Source: Pseudomonas sp. SLFW
GTDB taxonomy: Bacteria > Pseudomonadota > Gammaproteobacteria > Pseudomonadales > Pseudomonadaceae
Assembly: GCF_009905615.1 (NCBI RefSeq)
Contig: NZ_JAAAKW010000031.1
Location: 1-46,277 of the forward strand
Direction of reading: 5' to 3'
Length of the DNA: 46,277 nt
Part shown: positions 7,762 to 15,821 of the stretch, piece after piece
How positions within the stretch are numbered: the first letter of the stretch is position 1
Layout: the number at the start of each line of letters is the position of its first letter
Made by a program: the position numbers and the translations under genes
The notes under the pieces: generated by a model
What the model saw: only the letters and a program-made list of their open reading frames with translations
Databases searched by the model: none
Told to the model about the DNA's origin: nothing

Positions 7762-8430
7762 TTACGAAACCAGCGTGAGCGTCTTGGGCAAGGATCGGAT
7801 CGATTCATTGCCCGCCCGGTCGGTCACTGTGTAGTCGACCTCCACGTATTGCGCGGCGAGGCTTTGCAGGAAGGCTTTTTCGAAGACGATCTCGATGGGG
7901 CGCAGGGTGAGTTCGTCTGCCTGCACGGTATGGGTGGGACCGGCCACGCCGTTGCACAGGGTGCGAATCAGGTCGCCTGCTTCGATGCCAGCGTAGCCGG
8001 GGACGAAGGCGAGGGTGTTGCCGTCGAATTCACCTTCTGCGAAGAGCACTGAGGAGAGGAGTGGGCCGCCCGGTGGGGTGCGGTCCACTTTAAGGGGTGT
8101 GCACGGTGAAAAATCTGACACCTGCGTGTTTGGGCTGAAAGTCCGGTATTGCAATTGGTACGTACCCTCTTCGTGCAGGTACTTCGGGTCCAATTCGAAC
8201 GTAAGAATATTTCCCGGTTTGTCGGCCTCAGTGATCACTCGCTCTTCAGTGACAGGGAGGCCATCCAAGTCTAGCCGTACGGTATACCCTTTCTCTGCAG
8301 CAGCCCAAACTTCGACTTCGACCAGGATAGGGGCACTCAAGTCTGCTGATTTTAACAGGCCATCTTCATACGCCGCTGGAATAACGGCGGGTGGAAGTGG
8401 AATCGGCGCTTTGACATTCATGTCATTCAT
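7762..8430 (-). CDS. Ig-like two-module protein, tandem copy 1 (promoter-proximal)
   Basis: 222 residues from ATG 8430, again placed 6 bases after the GGAG contained in an upstream in-frame ATGGAGA (8442). Module A: VWAAAEKGYTVRLDLDG, EADKPGNIL, YRTFSPNTQVSDFSP, DRTPPGGPL. Module B: YAGIEAGDLIRTLCNG, DYTVTDRAGN. Proline of the usual VWPAAE motif is Ala here. It is the first gene of the minus-strand array, so its leader (8431-8656) probably drives all three copies. No signal peptide. Function unknown; an adhesin-like, matrix or secreted binding role is only a guess from the module type. Confidence 0.85.
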   Translation of the reverse strand: MNDMNVKAPIPLPPAVIPAAYEDGLLKSADLSAPILVEVEVWAAAEKGYTVRLDLDGLPVTEERVITEADKPGNILTFELDPKYLHEEGTYQLQYRTFSPNTQVSDFSPCTPLKVDRTPPGGPLLSSVLFAEGEFDGNTLAFVPGYAGIEAGDLIRTLCNGVAGPTHTVQADELTLRPIEIVFEKAFLQSLAAQYVEVDYTVTDRAGNESIRSLPKTLTLVS

Positions 8431-8443
8431 AACATTCTCCATC

Positions 8444-8479
8444 GAGCACCCTCATCACGTTTTTCGCCAGTGGGTGCTC
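8444..8479 (-). promoter_or_regulatory. Leader hairpin ahead of the Ig-module array
   Basis: Perfect 8-base arms GAGCACCC/GGGTGCTC with a 20-base loop. On the minus strand the hairpin ends only 3 bases before the ATGGAGA that holds the ribosome site of the first array gene, so folding could affect ribosome access or RNA stability. Read on the plus strand it is followed by TTTT, but no plus-strand gene precedes it. Confidence 0.5.
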
Positions 8480-8544
8480 TTTTATTAATTGGGCTAGATC
8501 AGCGAGTTCACTCCAGAGGTGGTACATATATATCGCGATCTGAA

Positions 8545-8575
8545 TTTCAACTAATAGCGATCCCGACTTTCTGTC
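8545..8575 (-). promoter_or_regulatory. Possible sigma-70 promoter of the Ig-module array
   Basis: On the minus strand a consensus TTGACA (complement of 8570-8575) is followed after 15 bases by TATTAG. Spacing is short and the -10 is imperfect, so this is tentative; it is about 115 bases upstream of ATG 8430. Confidence 0.35.
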
Positions 8576-8627
8576 AACCCTACATTTCGCTCCAATTCCT
8601 TAAAAACAGCACTGAACTTGCAACTTC

Positions 8628-8642
8628 GGAAACTTCCTACTT
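8628..8642. promoter_or_regulatory. Motif GGAAACTTCCTACTT shared with 2591-2605
   Basis: 14 of 15 bases match GGAAACGTCCTACTT upstream of the 620-residue gene. Both copies have the same orientation relative to the minus-strand Ig-module genes (about 200 and 280 bases upstream). A shared activator site is inferred. Confidence 0.45.
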
Positions 8643-8655
8643 TTTCACCGCGCAA

Positions 8656-8687
8656 TAAAAAGCCCCGGCAGGGTCGCTGCCGGGGCT
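8656..8687 (-). terminator. Intrinsic terminator of the chemoreceptor gene
   Basis: On the minus strand AGCCCCGGCA pairs perfectly with TGCCGGGGCT around a 7-base loop and is followed by a run of T (A residues at 8656-8660). It lies about 20 bases after the stop codon at 8708. Confidence 0.92.
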
Positions 8688-8707
8688 GGAGTCTGGCTGA
8701 CTATTGA

Positions 8708-10273
8708 TTAGCGGTTAAAGCGTTCTACCAGCGAATACTGGCTGAGCGCAGTGTTGGTCAATTCGGCGCTGAGGTCGGCGGAGCGGCGGGCTTCGTCGGA
8801 GGTCTGGTCGGCCAGTTGGGCGATGGTGCTGATGTTGCGGCTGACCTCTTCGGCGACCGAGCTTTGTTCTTCGGTGGCGGCGGCGATTTGCGTGGTCATG
8901 TCAGTGATGTTGGCCACCGCGTCGCTGATGCCCACCAGCGCCTTGTCGGCTTCCATGACTTGTTCGACGCCTTCTTCCGCCTGGCGGCGGCCGGTGGCCA
9001 TGGTTTGCACAGCGTTGTTGGCCGTGGCTTGCAGTTTGGCGATCAGGGAATGGATCTGGCCGGTGGATTCGGTGGTGCGTTGCGCCAGTTGGCGAACCTC
9101 GTCCGCCACGACCGCAAAGCCACGGCCCATTTCGCCGGCGCGGGCGGCTTCGATGGCGGCGTTCAGGGCCAGCAGGTTGGTCTGGTCGGCGATGCCTTTG
9201 ATGACGTCGACCACGCCACCGATTTCGTCGCTGTCCTTGGCCAGTTGCGTGACGGTGAGCCCGGTTTCGCCGACCGAGGTCGAGAGGCGTTGAATGGCCT
9301 CGCGGGTTTCACTGGCGATGGTGCGGCCGCGACGGGTCAGTTCGTTGGCTTGCTGGGTGGCGTCGGCGGTGCGTTGAACGTGGCTGGCGACTTCCTGGGT
9401 GGTGGACGCCATCTGGTTGATCGCGGTCGCGACCTGTTCGGTTTCCACGCGCTGACGTTCCAGTCCGTTGGAACTGGCCTGGGCCAGGCTGTCGGACTGG
9501 CGCGCCTGGGAATTCAGGTGTTCGGCAGTGTCCTGCAAACGCGTGAGGCAGGTTTTTAGGCGGGCTTCCTGGCTCAGAATGGACATTTCCAGACGGGCCT
9601 GGGCGCCACGGCTGTCGGTGTACATCTGCGCGATCAGCGGGTCCGACGTGGTCTGATCCGCCAGACGCAGCAGGCGCTTGATACCCCGTTGCTGCCAGCT
9701 CAGGCCCAGCAGCCCCAATGGCACGGACAGTGCCGCCGCGAGCGCGAAGCCCCAATAGGAGTTGAGCCACACGCCGATCAGGAAGCTCAGTTGGCTGACC
9801 AGAATGAACGGCAGCCAGTCCTGCAGCACCGGCAGCCAGGTGTCGCGGCTCGGGACGGCTGACTTGCCGTTGTTCAGGCGTTGATACAGCGATTCGGCAC
9901 GGCGGATCTGTTCGGCGGTAGGTTTGACGCGCACCGACTCGAAGCCCACCACCTGTTTGCCGTCGAAGATGGGCGTGACGTACGCGTTGACCCAGTAATG
10001 GTCGCCGTTCTTGCAGCGATTCTTGACGATGCCCATCCATGGCAGACCCTGTTTGAGGGTGCTCCACATGTGTTCGAACACGGCGGACGGAACGTCAGGA
10101 TGGCGCACGGTGTTGTGCGGCGCCTTGAGCAATTCGTCGCGGGTGAAGCCGCTGATCTCGACGAAGGCGTCGTTGCAGTAGGTGATCACGCCGCGAGCAT
10201 CCGTGGTCGAAATCAACCGCTGCTGTGCCGGGAAGGTCCGTTCGCGTTGGGTGATGGGCTGGTTATTGCGCAT
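8708..10273 (-). CDS. aer: Aer-type PAS-domain methyl-accepting chemotaxis protein
   Basis: 521 residues, usual length for Pseudomonas Aer. An N-terminal PAS domain (about 15-115; YCNDAFVEISGF, RHPDVP, WVNAYVTPI) is expected to bind FAD and sense redox or oxygen. A central hydrophobic hairpin (about 153-193) anchors it to the inner membrane with no periplasmic domain. A HAMP-like linker and a long coiled coil lead to the signalling tip near 361-390 (DQTNLLALNAAIEAARAGE), which binds CheA/CheW. Pairing with acnA nearby matches P. aeruginosa PA1561-PA1562. No clear Anr box was found in the 100 bases upstream. The terminator at 8656-8687 closes the unit. Other PAS-MCP paralogues exist in this genus, so the symbol rests on domain order plus context. 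Confidence 0.82.
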   Translation of the reverse strand: MRNNQPITQRERTFPAQQRLISTTDARGVITYCNDAFVEISGFTRDELLKAPHNTVRHPDVPSAVFEHMWSTLKQGLPWMGIVKNRCKNGDHYWVNAYVTPIFDGKQVVGFESVRVKPTAEQIRRAESLYQRLNNGKSAVPSRDTWLPVLQDWLPFILVSQLSFLIGVWLNSYWGFALAAALSVPLGLLGLSWQQRGIKRLLRLADQTTSDPLIAQMYTDSRGAQARLEMSILSQEARLKTCLTRLQDTAEHLNSQARQSDSLAQASSNGLERQRVETEQVATAINQMASTTQEVASHVQRTADATQQANELTRRGRTIASETREAIQRLSTSVGETGLTVTQLAKDSDEIGGVVDVIKGIADQTNLLALNAAIEAARAGEMGRGFAVVADEVRQLAQRTTESTGQIHSLIAKLQATANNAVQTMATGRRQAEEGVEQVMEADKALVGISDAVANITDMTTQIAAATEEQSSVAEEVSRNISTIAQLADQTSDEARRSADLSAELTNTALSQYSLVERFNR

Positions 10274-10376
10274 AAGCTGTTCTATCCGGGAAGGCTTTGA
10301 GGTGTTATCGGCCCTGTTGTCAGGAAATTAAGCATTTTGTGAACTGCGTCATGGACGGTTTGCCGCAGGTCAACGC

Positions 10377-11168
10377 TCATCGGTCGAACATCGGGTAGGT
10401 GAACAGGCTGAAGTGCGCAAGGTTGAGCCCAAAATGAGTGATGACCGCCGCCGGTAATCCACCATATCGGTAGGCGATGCCATAACCGAGTCCGGCGATG
10501 CTGGTGAGGATCATCCATTGCCAACCGCCGCCGAGGTGCATCACACCGAACAGCAACGAGCTGATGAGCAGTGCCAGCGTGGGGGCGTTTGGCATTCGCG
10601 CGAGCAAACGGCTGAGGCCGCCCTGCAGATAGCCGCGAAAGATCAGCTCTTCGGTCATCGTGACCAGCAGCAGATTGTTCAGCACCCAGATACCCCCTTG
10701 CTCGGGCCATTTCGGCGTCCAGCCCACCACCCCCATCCCCAGGGCGGTTGTCAGGCACACAAGGAGTGTCAAGGGCAGGGTCAGGCCAATGGTGATCAGT
10801 GATCGGCGCAGATTGAACCCGGCGAACACCCAGGGGCAGGCGAGGATGATCCAGAAGCCGATCAGGGGCTTGTCGAGGTTGAGGTACATCGAAAAGGGCG
10901 CGGCTTCGGGAGTGAAACGCGCTGCGGCGATGACCCGGGCGCTGAAGAAGCCCGGCAGCCAATGGCAGGCCAGACCCGCCGCGAGGGCGATGAACAGGGC
11001 ATGACCGAATCCGCGAACGGCCCAGTGTCGGAAATGGACGACGCAGATCCCCGCCATGATCAACAGCCCGAACGTGACGACCACCGGCAGGCTCAGCTGG
11101 CCATACACCCAGGCGATGCAATAACCGAGGGTCAGCAGCGTGAGCGCGCTCCAGCGCAGCACTGGCAT
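10377..11168 (-). CDS. CPBP-family intramembrane glutamic endopeptidase
   Basis: 263 residues with about seven to eight hydrophobic segments. The CPBP/ABI signature is present: EELIFR at 173-178 (two catalytic Glu and the Arg), a His in the following helix (GVMHLGGGW) and H-F-G-L-N near the C-terminus. Members cleave peptide bonds within the membrane; prenyl-protein-like or bacteriocin-related substrates have been proposed, but the substrate here is unknown. ATG 11168 has AAGGA 7 bases ahead. It lies between aer (104 bases downstream) and the acnA 3' end, separated from acnA by a long inverted repeat, so it likely has its own promoter. Confidence 0.85.
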   Translation of the reverse strand: MPVLRWSALTLLTLGYCIAWVYGQLSLPVVVTFGLLIMAGICVVHFRHWAVRGFGHALFIALAAGLACHWLPGFFSARVIAAARFTPEAAPFSMYLNLDKPLIGFWIILACPWVFAGFNLRRSLITIGLTLPLTLLVCLTTALGMGVVGWTPKWPEQGGIWVLNNLLLVTMTEELIFRGYLQGGLSRLLARMPNAPTLALLISSLLFGVMHLGGGWQWMILTSIAGLGYGIAYRYGGLPAAVITHFGLNLAHFSLFTYPMFDR

Positions 11169-11659
11169 GGGGTCGTCCTTGAACGGGGGATAAGGACGGC
11201 GATTTTAGCGTTGTTTAAACGTGGGTGCTTGTGGGAAAGGGCTGAAAGTGTTGTCGGTGGGGCGGGGTGTGGCGGGTTCGGACAGCGTGGGGTGTCAGGT
11301 CGATCGAGTCGTCAGGTTTTGCTGCCGCTTCGCGACAGATCGCTGCCGTCGTGCCTCCGGCGTCTCCCACAGGGTTTTGTGTCGAGTCAAAGGTATGCAG
11401 TGAGTAGATCGGCGTTTTGTCTATTCTGCTGGTCGGTCTGGCGGGTTGCGTCATGGAGCGGCCCATGACCTGAGATATCCCTCAAGGGGGGGGATGGGTG
11501 TCCAACTTCTTGGGGGCAGTTCAGACCTGTGGGAGACGCCGGAGGCACGACGGCAGCGATCTGGCGCGAAGCGGCAGCAAAATCTGTGCACGCGGTGTGT
11601 CTGGAGAACCGAGCAGGGCGCTCGTCCGCGACAGCGGACAAGCGCCACACGGTCAGGCG
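11169..11659. other. Non-coding gap dominated by a long inverted repeat
   Basis: The 491 bases between acnA and the CPBP gene contain no convincing gene. They hold the 57-base inverted arms at 11317-11373 and 11526-11582 and 152 bases of spacer. Short frames across the arms are repeats of the same sequence and lack ribosome sites. Confidence 0.6.
11317..11582. repeat. 57-base inverted repeat, one mismatch
   Basis: Left arm 11317-11373 and right arm 11526-11582 are reverse complements with a single mismatch, around a 152-base spacer. The arm contains the GACGCCGGAGGCACGACGG core, whose relatives occur at 21016-21125 and 26003-26115, so it belongs to a dispersed family of paired palindromes. 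It lies just after acnA. Confidence 0.85.
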
Positions 11660-14401
11660 TTACGACGCAATCAACTGCCGCAGTACGTAGTGCAGAATCC
11701 CCCCGGCCTTGAAGTATTCGACTTCGTTCAGGGTATCGATCCGACACAGCACGTCGACGTTTTCTTGCTGGCCGTTTTCTCGGGTGATCTGCAGGGTCAG
11801 GCTCATGCCCGGTTGCAGCGTCGCGTCGGTCAGGCCGGTGATGTTGAGGATTTCCTTGCCGGTCAATTCCAGGGTCTTGCGGCTCTGACCGTTCTTGAAT
11901 TGCAGCGGCAAGACGCCCATGCCCACGAGGTTCGAGCGGTGGATACGTTCGAAGCTCTCGGCAATGACCGCTTTGACGCCCAGCAGGTTGGTGCCTTTGG
12001 CGGCCCAGTCACGGCTGGAACCGGTGCCGTATTCCTGACCGGCGATGACCACGAGCGGCGTGCCTTCCTTTTGATAACGCATGGCGGCGTCGTAGATCGG
12101 CAGTTTCTCGTCGGTCGGCACGTGCAGGGTGTAGCCGCCTTCTTCGTTGCCCAGCATTTCGTTGCGGATGCGGATGTTGGCGAACGTGCCGCGCATCATC
12201 ACTTCGTGGTTGCCGCGACGCGAGCCATAGGAGTTGAAGTCTTTTGGCTCCACGCCTTTGCTGCGCAGGTAGCGGCCGGCCGGGCTGTCGGCCTTGATGT
12301 TACCGGCAGGCGAGATGTGGTCGGTGGTCACCGAGTCGCCCAGGATCGCCAGCACGCGGGCCTTTTGCACATCAGCGATCACCGGCAATGGACCCGCCAC
12401 GTCGTCGAAAAACGGCGGATGCTGGATGTAGGTCGAATCGTCCTGCCACACGTAGGTAGCGGCCTGTGGCACTTCGATGGCTTGCCACTGCGCGTCACCG
12501 GCGAAGACCTCGGCGTATTCCTTGTGGAACATGCCGGTGCTGACGTTCAGCACGGCGTCGGCAATTTCTTTTTGCGTCGGCCAGATGTCGCGCAGGTACA
12601 CGGGCTGGCCGTCGCTGCCTTCACCCAGCGGTTCGCTGCTCAGGTCCACGCGCACGCTGCCTGCCAGCGCATAAGCGACGACGAGGGGCGGGGAGGCCAG
12701 CCAGTTGGTTTTCACCAGCGGGTGCACGCGGCCTTCGAAGTTGCGGTTGCCCGACAGCACGGATGCCACAGTCAGGTCGGATTGCTGAATGGCTTTTTCA
12801 ATCGGATCGCGCAACGGCCCGGAATTACCGATACAGGTGGTGCAGCCGTAACCCACGAGGTCGAAGCCGAGTTTGTCGAGGTACTCGGTCAGGCCCGCCG
12901 CCTTGTAGTAATCGGTCACGACCTTGGAACCGGGGGCCAGCGAGGTTTTCACCCACGGTTTGCGTTGCAGGCCTTTTTCCACGGCTTTTTTCGCCAGAAG
13001 GCCCGCCGCCATCATCACGCTCGGGTTCGAGGTGTTGGTGCACGAGGTGATGGCCGCAATGACCACCGCGCCGTTTTTCAGGCGATAACGATTGCCTTCA
13101 TATTCATACTCGGCTTCGCCCACCTGCTCGGCGTTGCCCACGGCCACGCCACCGCCGCCTTCGCTTTCCAGACGGCTTTCGTCGTGTTTGCTGGGTTTGA
13201 GCGCCAGGCCGAGAAAGTCGTCGAATGCCTGGGAAACGTCCGGCAGTGCGACGCGATCCTGCGGGCGTTTCGGCCCGGCCAGGCTGGCGACGACCGAACC
13301 CATGTCCAGCTCCAGTGCATCGGTGAACACCGGCTCTTTGCCGGGCAGGCGCCACAAACCCTGGGCTTTGGCGTACGCCTCGACCAACGCCACCGTTTCA
13401 TCCGGACGGCCCGACAGGCGCAGGTAGTCCAGCGTCACGTCGTCCACCGGGAAGAACCCGCAGGTCGCGCCGTATTCCGGGGCCATGTTGGCGATGGTGG
13501 CGCGGTCGGCGAGGGGCAGGTCAGCCAAACCATCGCCGTAGAACTCGACGAATTTTCCGACGACGCCTTTCTTGCGCAGCATCTGCGTCACGGTCAGCAC
13601 CAGGTCGGTGGCGGTGATGCCTTCTTTCAGCTTGCCCGTGAGCTTGAAGCCGATCACTTCGGGAATCAGCATTGACACCGGCTGGCCCAGCATCGCGGCC
13701 TCGGCTTCGATCCCGCCGACACCCCAGCCCAGAACGCCAAGGCCGTTGATCATGGTGGTGTGGGAATCGGTACCGACCAGCGTATCCGGGAAGGCGTAAG
13801 TCCTGCCGTCCTCTTCCTTGGTCCAGACGGTGCGGCCCAGGTATTCAAGGTTGACCTGGTGACAGATCCCGGTGCCAGGCGGTACGACGCTGAAGTTGTC
13901 GAACGCGCTCTGGCCCCAGCGCAAGAAGGCGTAGCGCTCGCCGTTGCGCTCCATTTCGATGTCGACGTTTTCGCTGAACGCTTGTTGATCGCCGAACTTG
14001 TCCACCATCACCGAGTGGTCGATCACCAGGTCCACGGGGGAGAGCGGGTTGATGCGTTGGGGATCGCCGCCCGCCTTGGCCACGGCGGCGCGCATCGCAG
14101 CCAGGTCGACCACCGCGGGCACCCCGGTGAAGTCCTGCATCAGCACGCGGGCAGGGCGGTATTGAATCTCGCGGTCGGATTTGCGCTCGGTCAGCCAAGC
14201 GGCAAGGGATTTCAGGTCGTCGCCGGTGACGGTCTTGTTGTCTTCCCAGCGCAGCAGGTTTTCCAGCAACACCTTGAGCGACATAGGCAGTCGGTCGAGG
14301 TCGCCGAGTGTCCTGGCGGCGTCGGGCAGGCTGAAGTAATGGTAGGTCTTGTTGCCGACGTCGAGTGTCTTGAGGCTTTTCAGGCTATCGAGGGAGGGCA
14401 T
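11660..14401 (-). CDS. acnA: Aconitate hydratase A (iron-regulated type)
   Basis: Cytosolic enzyme converting citrate to isocitrate through cis-aconitate in the TCA cycle. 913 residues, normal for bacterial AcnA. The three Cys ligands of the [4Fe-4S] cluster are present: one in ITSCTNTSNP (about residue 454) and two in GCTTCIGNSG (about 520 and 523). The C-terminal swivelling domain has SRRGNHEVMMRG and GSSRDWAAKG. The open frame reaches 14446, but ATG 14401 (MPSLDSLKSLKTL) has AAGGAG 6 bases ahead and matches the family N-terminus. It is divergent from rlmM, with a 237-base gap. The long inverted repeat lies downstream. Confidence 0.97.
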   Translation of the reverse strand: MPSLDSLKSLKTLDVGNKTYHYFSLPDAARTLGDLDRLPMSLKVLLENLLRWEDNKTVTGDDLKSLAAWLTERKSDREIQYRPARVLMQDFTGVPAVVDLAAMRAAVAKAGGDPQRINPLSPVDLVIDHSVMVDKFGDQQAFSENVDIEMERNGERYAFLRWGQSAFDNFSVVPPGTGICHQVNLEYLGRTVWTKEEDGRTYAFPDTLVGTDSHTTMINGLGVLGWGVGGIEAEAAMLGQPVSMLIPEVIGFKLTGKLKEGITATDLVLTVTQMLRKKGVVGKFVEFYGDGLADLPLADRATIANMAPEYGATCGFFPVDDVTLDYLRLSGRPDETVALVEAYAKAQGLWRLPGKEPVFTDALELDMGSVVASLAGPKRPQDRVALPDVSQAFDDFLGLALKPSKHDESRLESEGGGGVAVGNAEQVGEAEYEYEGNRYRLKNGAVVIAAITSCTNTSNPSVMMAAGLLAKKAVEKGLQRKPWVKTSLAPGSKVVTDYYKAAGLTEYLDKLGFDLVGYGCTTCIGNSGPLRDPIEKAIQQSDLTVASVLSGNRNFEGRVHPLVKTNWLASPPLVVAYALAGSVRVDLSSEPLGEGSDGQPVYLRDIWPTQKEIADAVLNVSTGMFHKEYAEVFAGDAQWQAIEVPQAATYVWQDDSTYIQHPPFFDDVAGPLPVIADVQKARVLAILGDSVTTDHISPAGNIKADSPAGRYLRSKGVEPKDFNSYGSRRGNHEVMMRGTFANIRIRNEMLGNEEGGYTLHVPTDEKLPIYDAAMRYQKEGTPLVVIAGQEYGTGSSRDWAAKGTNLLGVKAVIAESFERIHRSNLVGMGVLPLQFKNGQSRKTLELTGKEILNITGLTDATLQPGMSLTLQITRENGQQENVDVLCRIDTLNEVEYFKAGGILHYVLRQLIAS

Positions 14402-14638
14402 GACTAACTCCTTGACGGGTCCGCACGGCGCGGACGGGCGTATCACACAAAACGGTAAGACGATGGGTTTGAGCCCTCTGCATGGCGGCTTTAAACGGTC
14501 ATTGAGTAGTACTGGACCTTTGGCGTGGGCCAGTGGTTCCTGATTCCGCTATCATGCGCGGCTTTCGAGTCACTGAGGTGAAATCGCCTCAAGTATAGGA
14601 CGCGTGGGCCGTTTGCCCGGCGCGTCATGGAGAATTCC

Positions 14639-15706
14639 GTGAACACCCTTTTCATGCATTGCCGTCCCGGTTTCGAAGGCGAGGTCTGCTCGGAAATCAG
14701 CGAGCACGCCGCGCAGCTCGGCGTGTCCGGTTATGCCAAGGCCAAGCCCAATGCGGCCTGCGCCGAGTTCGTCTGCACCGAAGCGGATGGTGCCAAGCGC
14801 CTGATGGGTGGCGTGCGTTTCACCGACCTGATTTTCCCTCGCCAGTGGGCGCGCGGGGTGTTCGTCGAGCTGCCGGAAACCGACCGCATCAGCGTCATCC
14901 TGCAGCACATGGCGGATTTCGCGACCTGCGGCAGCCTGTGGCTGGAAGTGGTCGACACCAACGACGGCAAGGAACTCTCGACGTTCTGCCGCAAGTTCGA
15001 AGGCCCGCTGCGCAAGGCGCTTGAGAAGGCGGGCAAGCTGGTGGACAACGCCAGCCTGCCGCGTTTGTTGCTGACCTTCAAAAGCGGTCGCGAGGTGTTT
15101 CTGGGCCTGGCCGATGCTCACAATTCGGCGATGTGGCCCATGGGCATTCCGCGTCTGAAGTTCCCCCGCGAGGCGCCGAGCCGTTCGACGCTGAAGCTGG
15201 AAGAGGCGTGGCATCACTTCATCCCGCGCGATCAGTGGGACGAGCGTCTATCAGGCGACATGACCGGCGTGGACCTCGGCGCTGCGCCGGGAGGCTGGAC
15301 CTATCAACTGGTGAAGCGCGGCATGTTGGTGACCGCCATCGACAATGGCCCGATGGCCGAAAGCCTGATGGACACCGGGCTGGTGCAGCACTTGATGGCC
15401 GACGGCTTTACCTACAAACCGCGTCAGACCGTCGACTGGATGGTGTGCGACATCGTCGAGAAGCCTGCACGAAATGCCGCATTGCTGGAGACCTGGCTCG
15501 GTGAGGGGTTGTGCCGTGAGGCCGTGGTGAACCTCAAGCTGCCGATGAAGCAGCGCTATGCCGAGGTCAAGCGCCTGCTGGAACGCATCGAGGAAGGCTT
15601 CAAGGCGCGGGGCGTCAAGGTATCGATCGGCTGCAAGCAGCTGTACCACGACCGCGAAGAAGTGACCTGTCATTTGCGGCGGTTGGATATGAAGCGCAAG
15701 GGGTGA
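14639..15706 (+). CDS. rlmM: 23S rRNA 2'-O-ribose methyltransferase (C2498)
   Basis: RlmM (formerly YgdE) methylates the ribose of C2498 in 23S rRNA using S-adenosylmethionine. 355 residues from GTG 14639. An ATG at 14627 opens a frame four codons longer, but its ATGGAGA supplies GGAG at 6-base spacing for the GTG, and the family starts MNTLFMHCRPGFEGE. The N-terminal half is the THUMP-like RNA-binding part; a Rossmann methyltransferase fold follows with DLGAAPGGWTYQL near residue 210 and Lys/Asp/Glu residues typical of the K-D-K-E 2'-O-methyltransferases. Divergent from acnA; no terminator seen. Confidence 0.95.
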   Translation: MNTLFMHCRPGFEGEVCSEISEHAAQLGVSGYAKAKPNAACAEFVCTEADGAKRLMGGVRFTDLIFPRQWARGVFVELPETDRISVILQHMADFATCGSLWLEVVDTNDGKELSTFCRKFEGPLRKALEKAGKLVDNASLPRLLLTFKSGREVFLGLADAHNSAMWPMGIPRLKFPREAPSRSTLKLEEAWHHFIPRDQWDERLSGDMTGVDLGAAPGGWTYQLVKRGMLVTAIDNGPMAESLMDTGLVQHLMADGFTYKPRQTVDWMVCDIVEKPARNAALLETWLGEGLCREAVVNLKLPMKQRYAEVKRLLERIEEGFKARGVKVSIGCKQLYHDREEVTCHLRRLDMKRKG

Positions 15707-15821
15707 TGGTCGGAGTGGCAGCAAGACCTGCCACGCTCGATGCGTCAGGCTCTGCGAAGGTTTGTGACACCCGCGATTGAGCAGTACATTGCCCACCAAG
15801 CCCTATGGGGGGAGCGATCCA

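Noticed and set aside
10274..10376. Anr/FNR box upstream of the aerotaxis receptor gene
   Set aside because: No TTGAT-N4-ATCAA-like sequence could be found in the gap.
11498..13675. Open frame of 725 codons opposite acnA
   Set aside because: Shadow of acnA with His/Gln-rich low-complexity sequence and no ribosome site.
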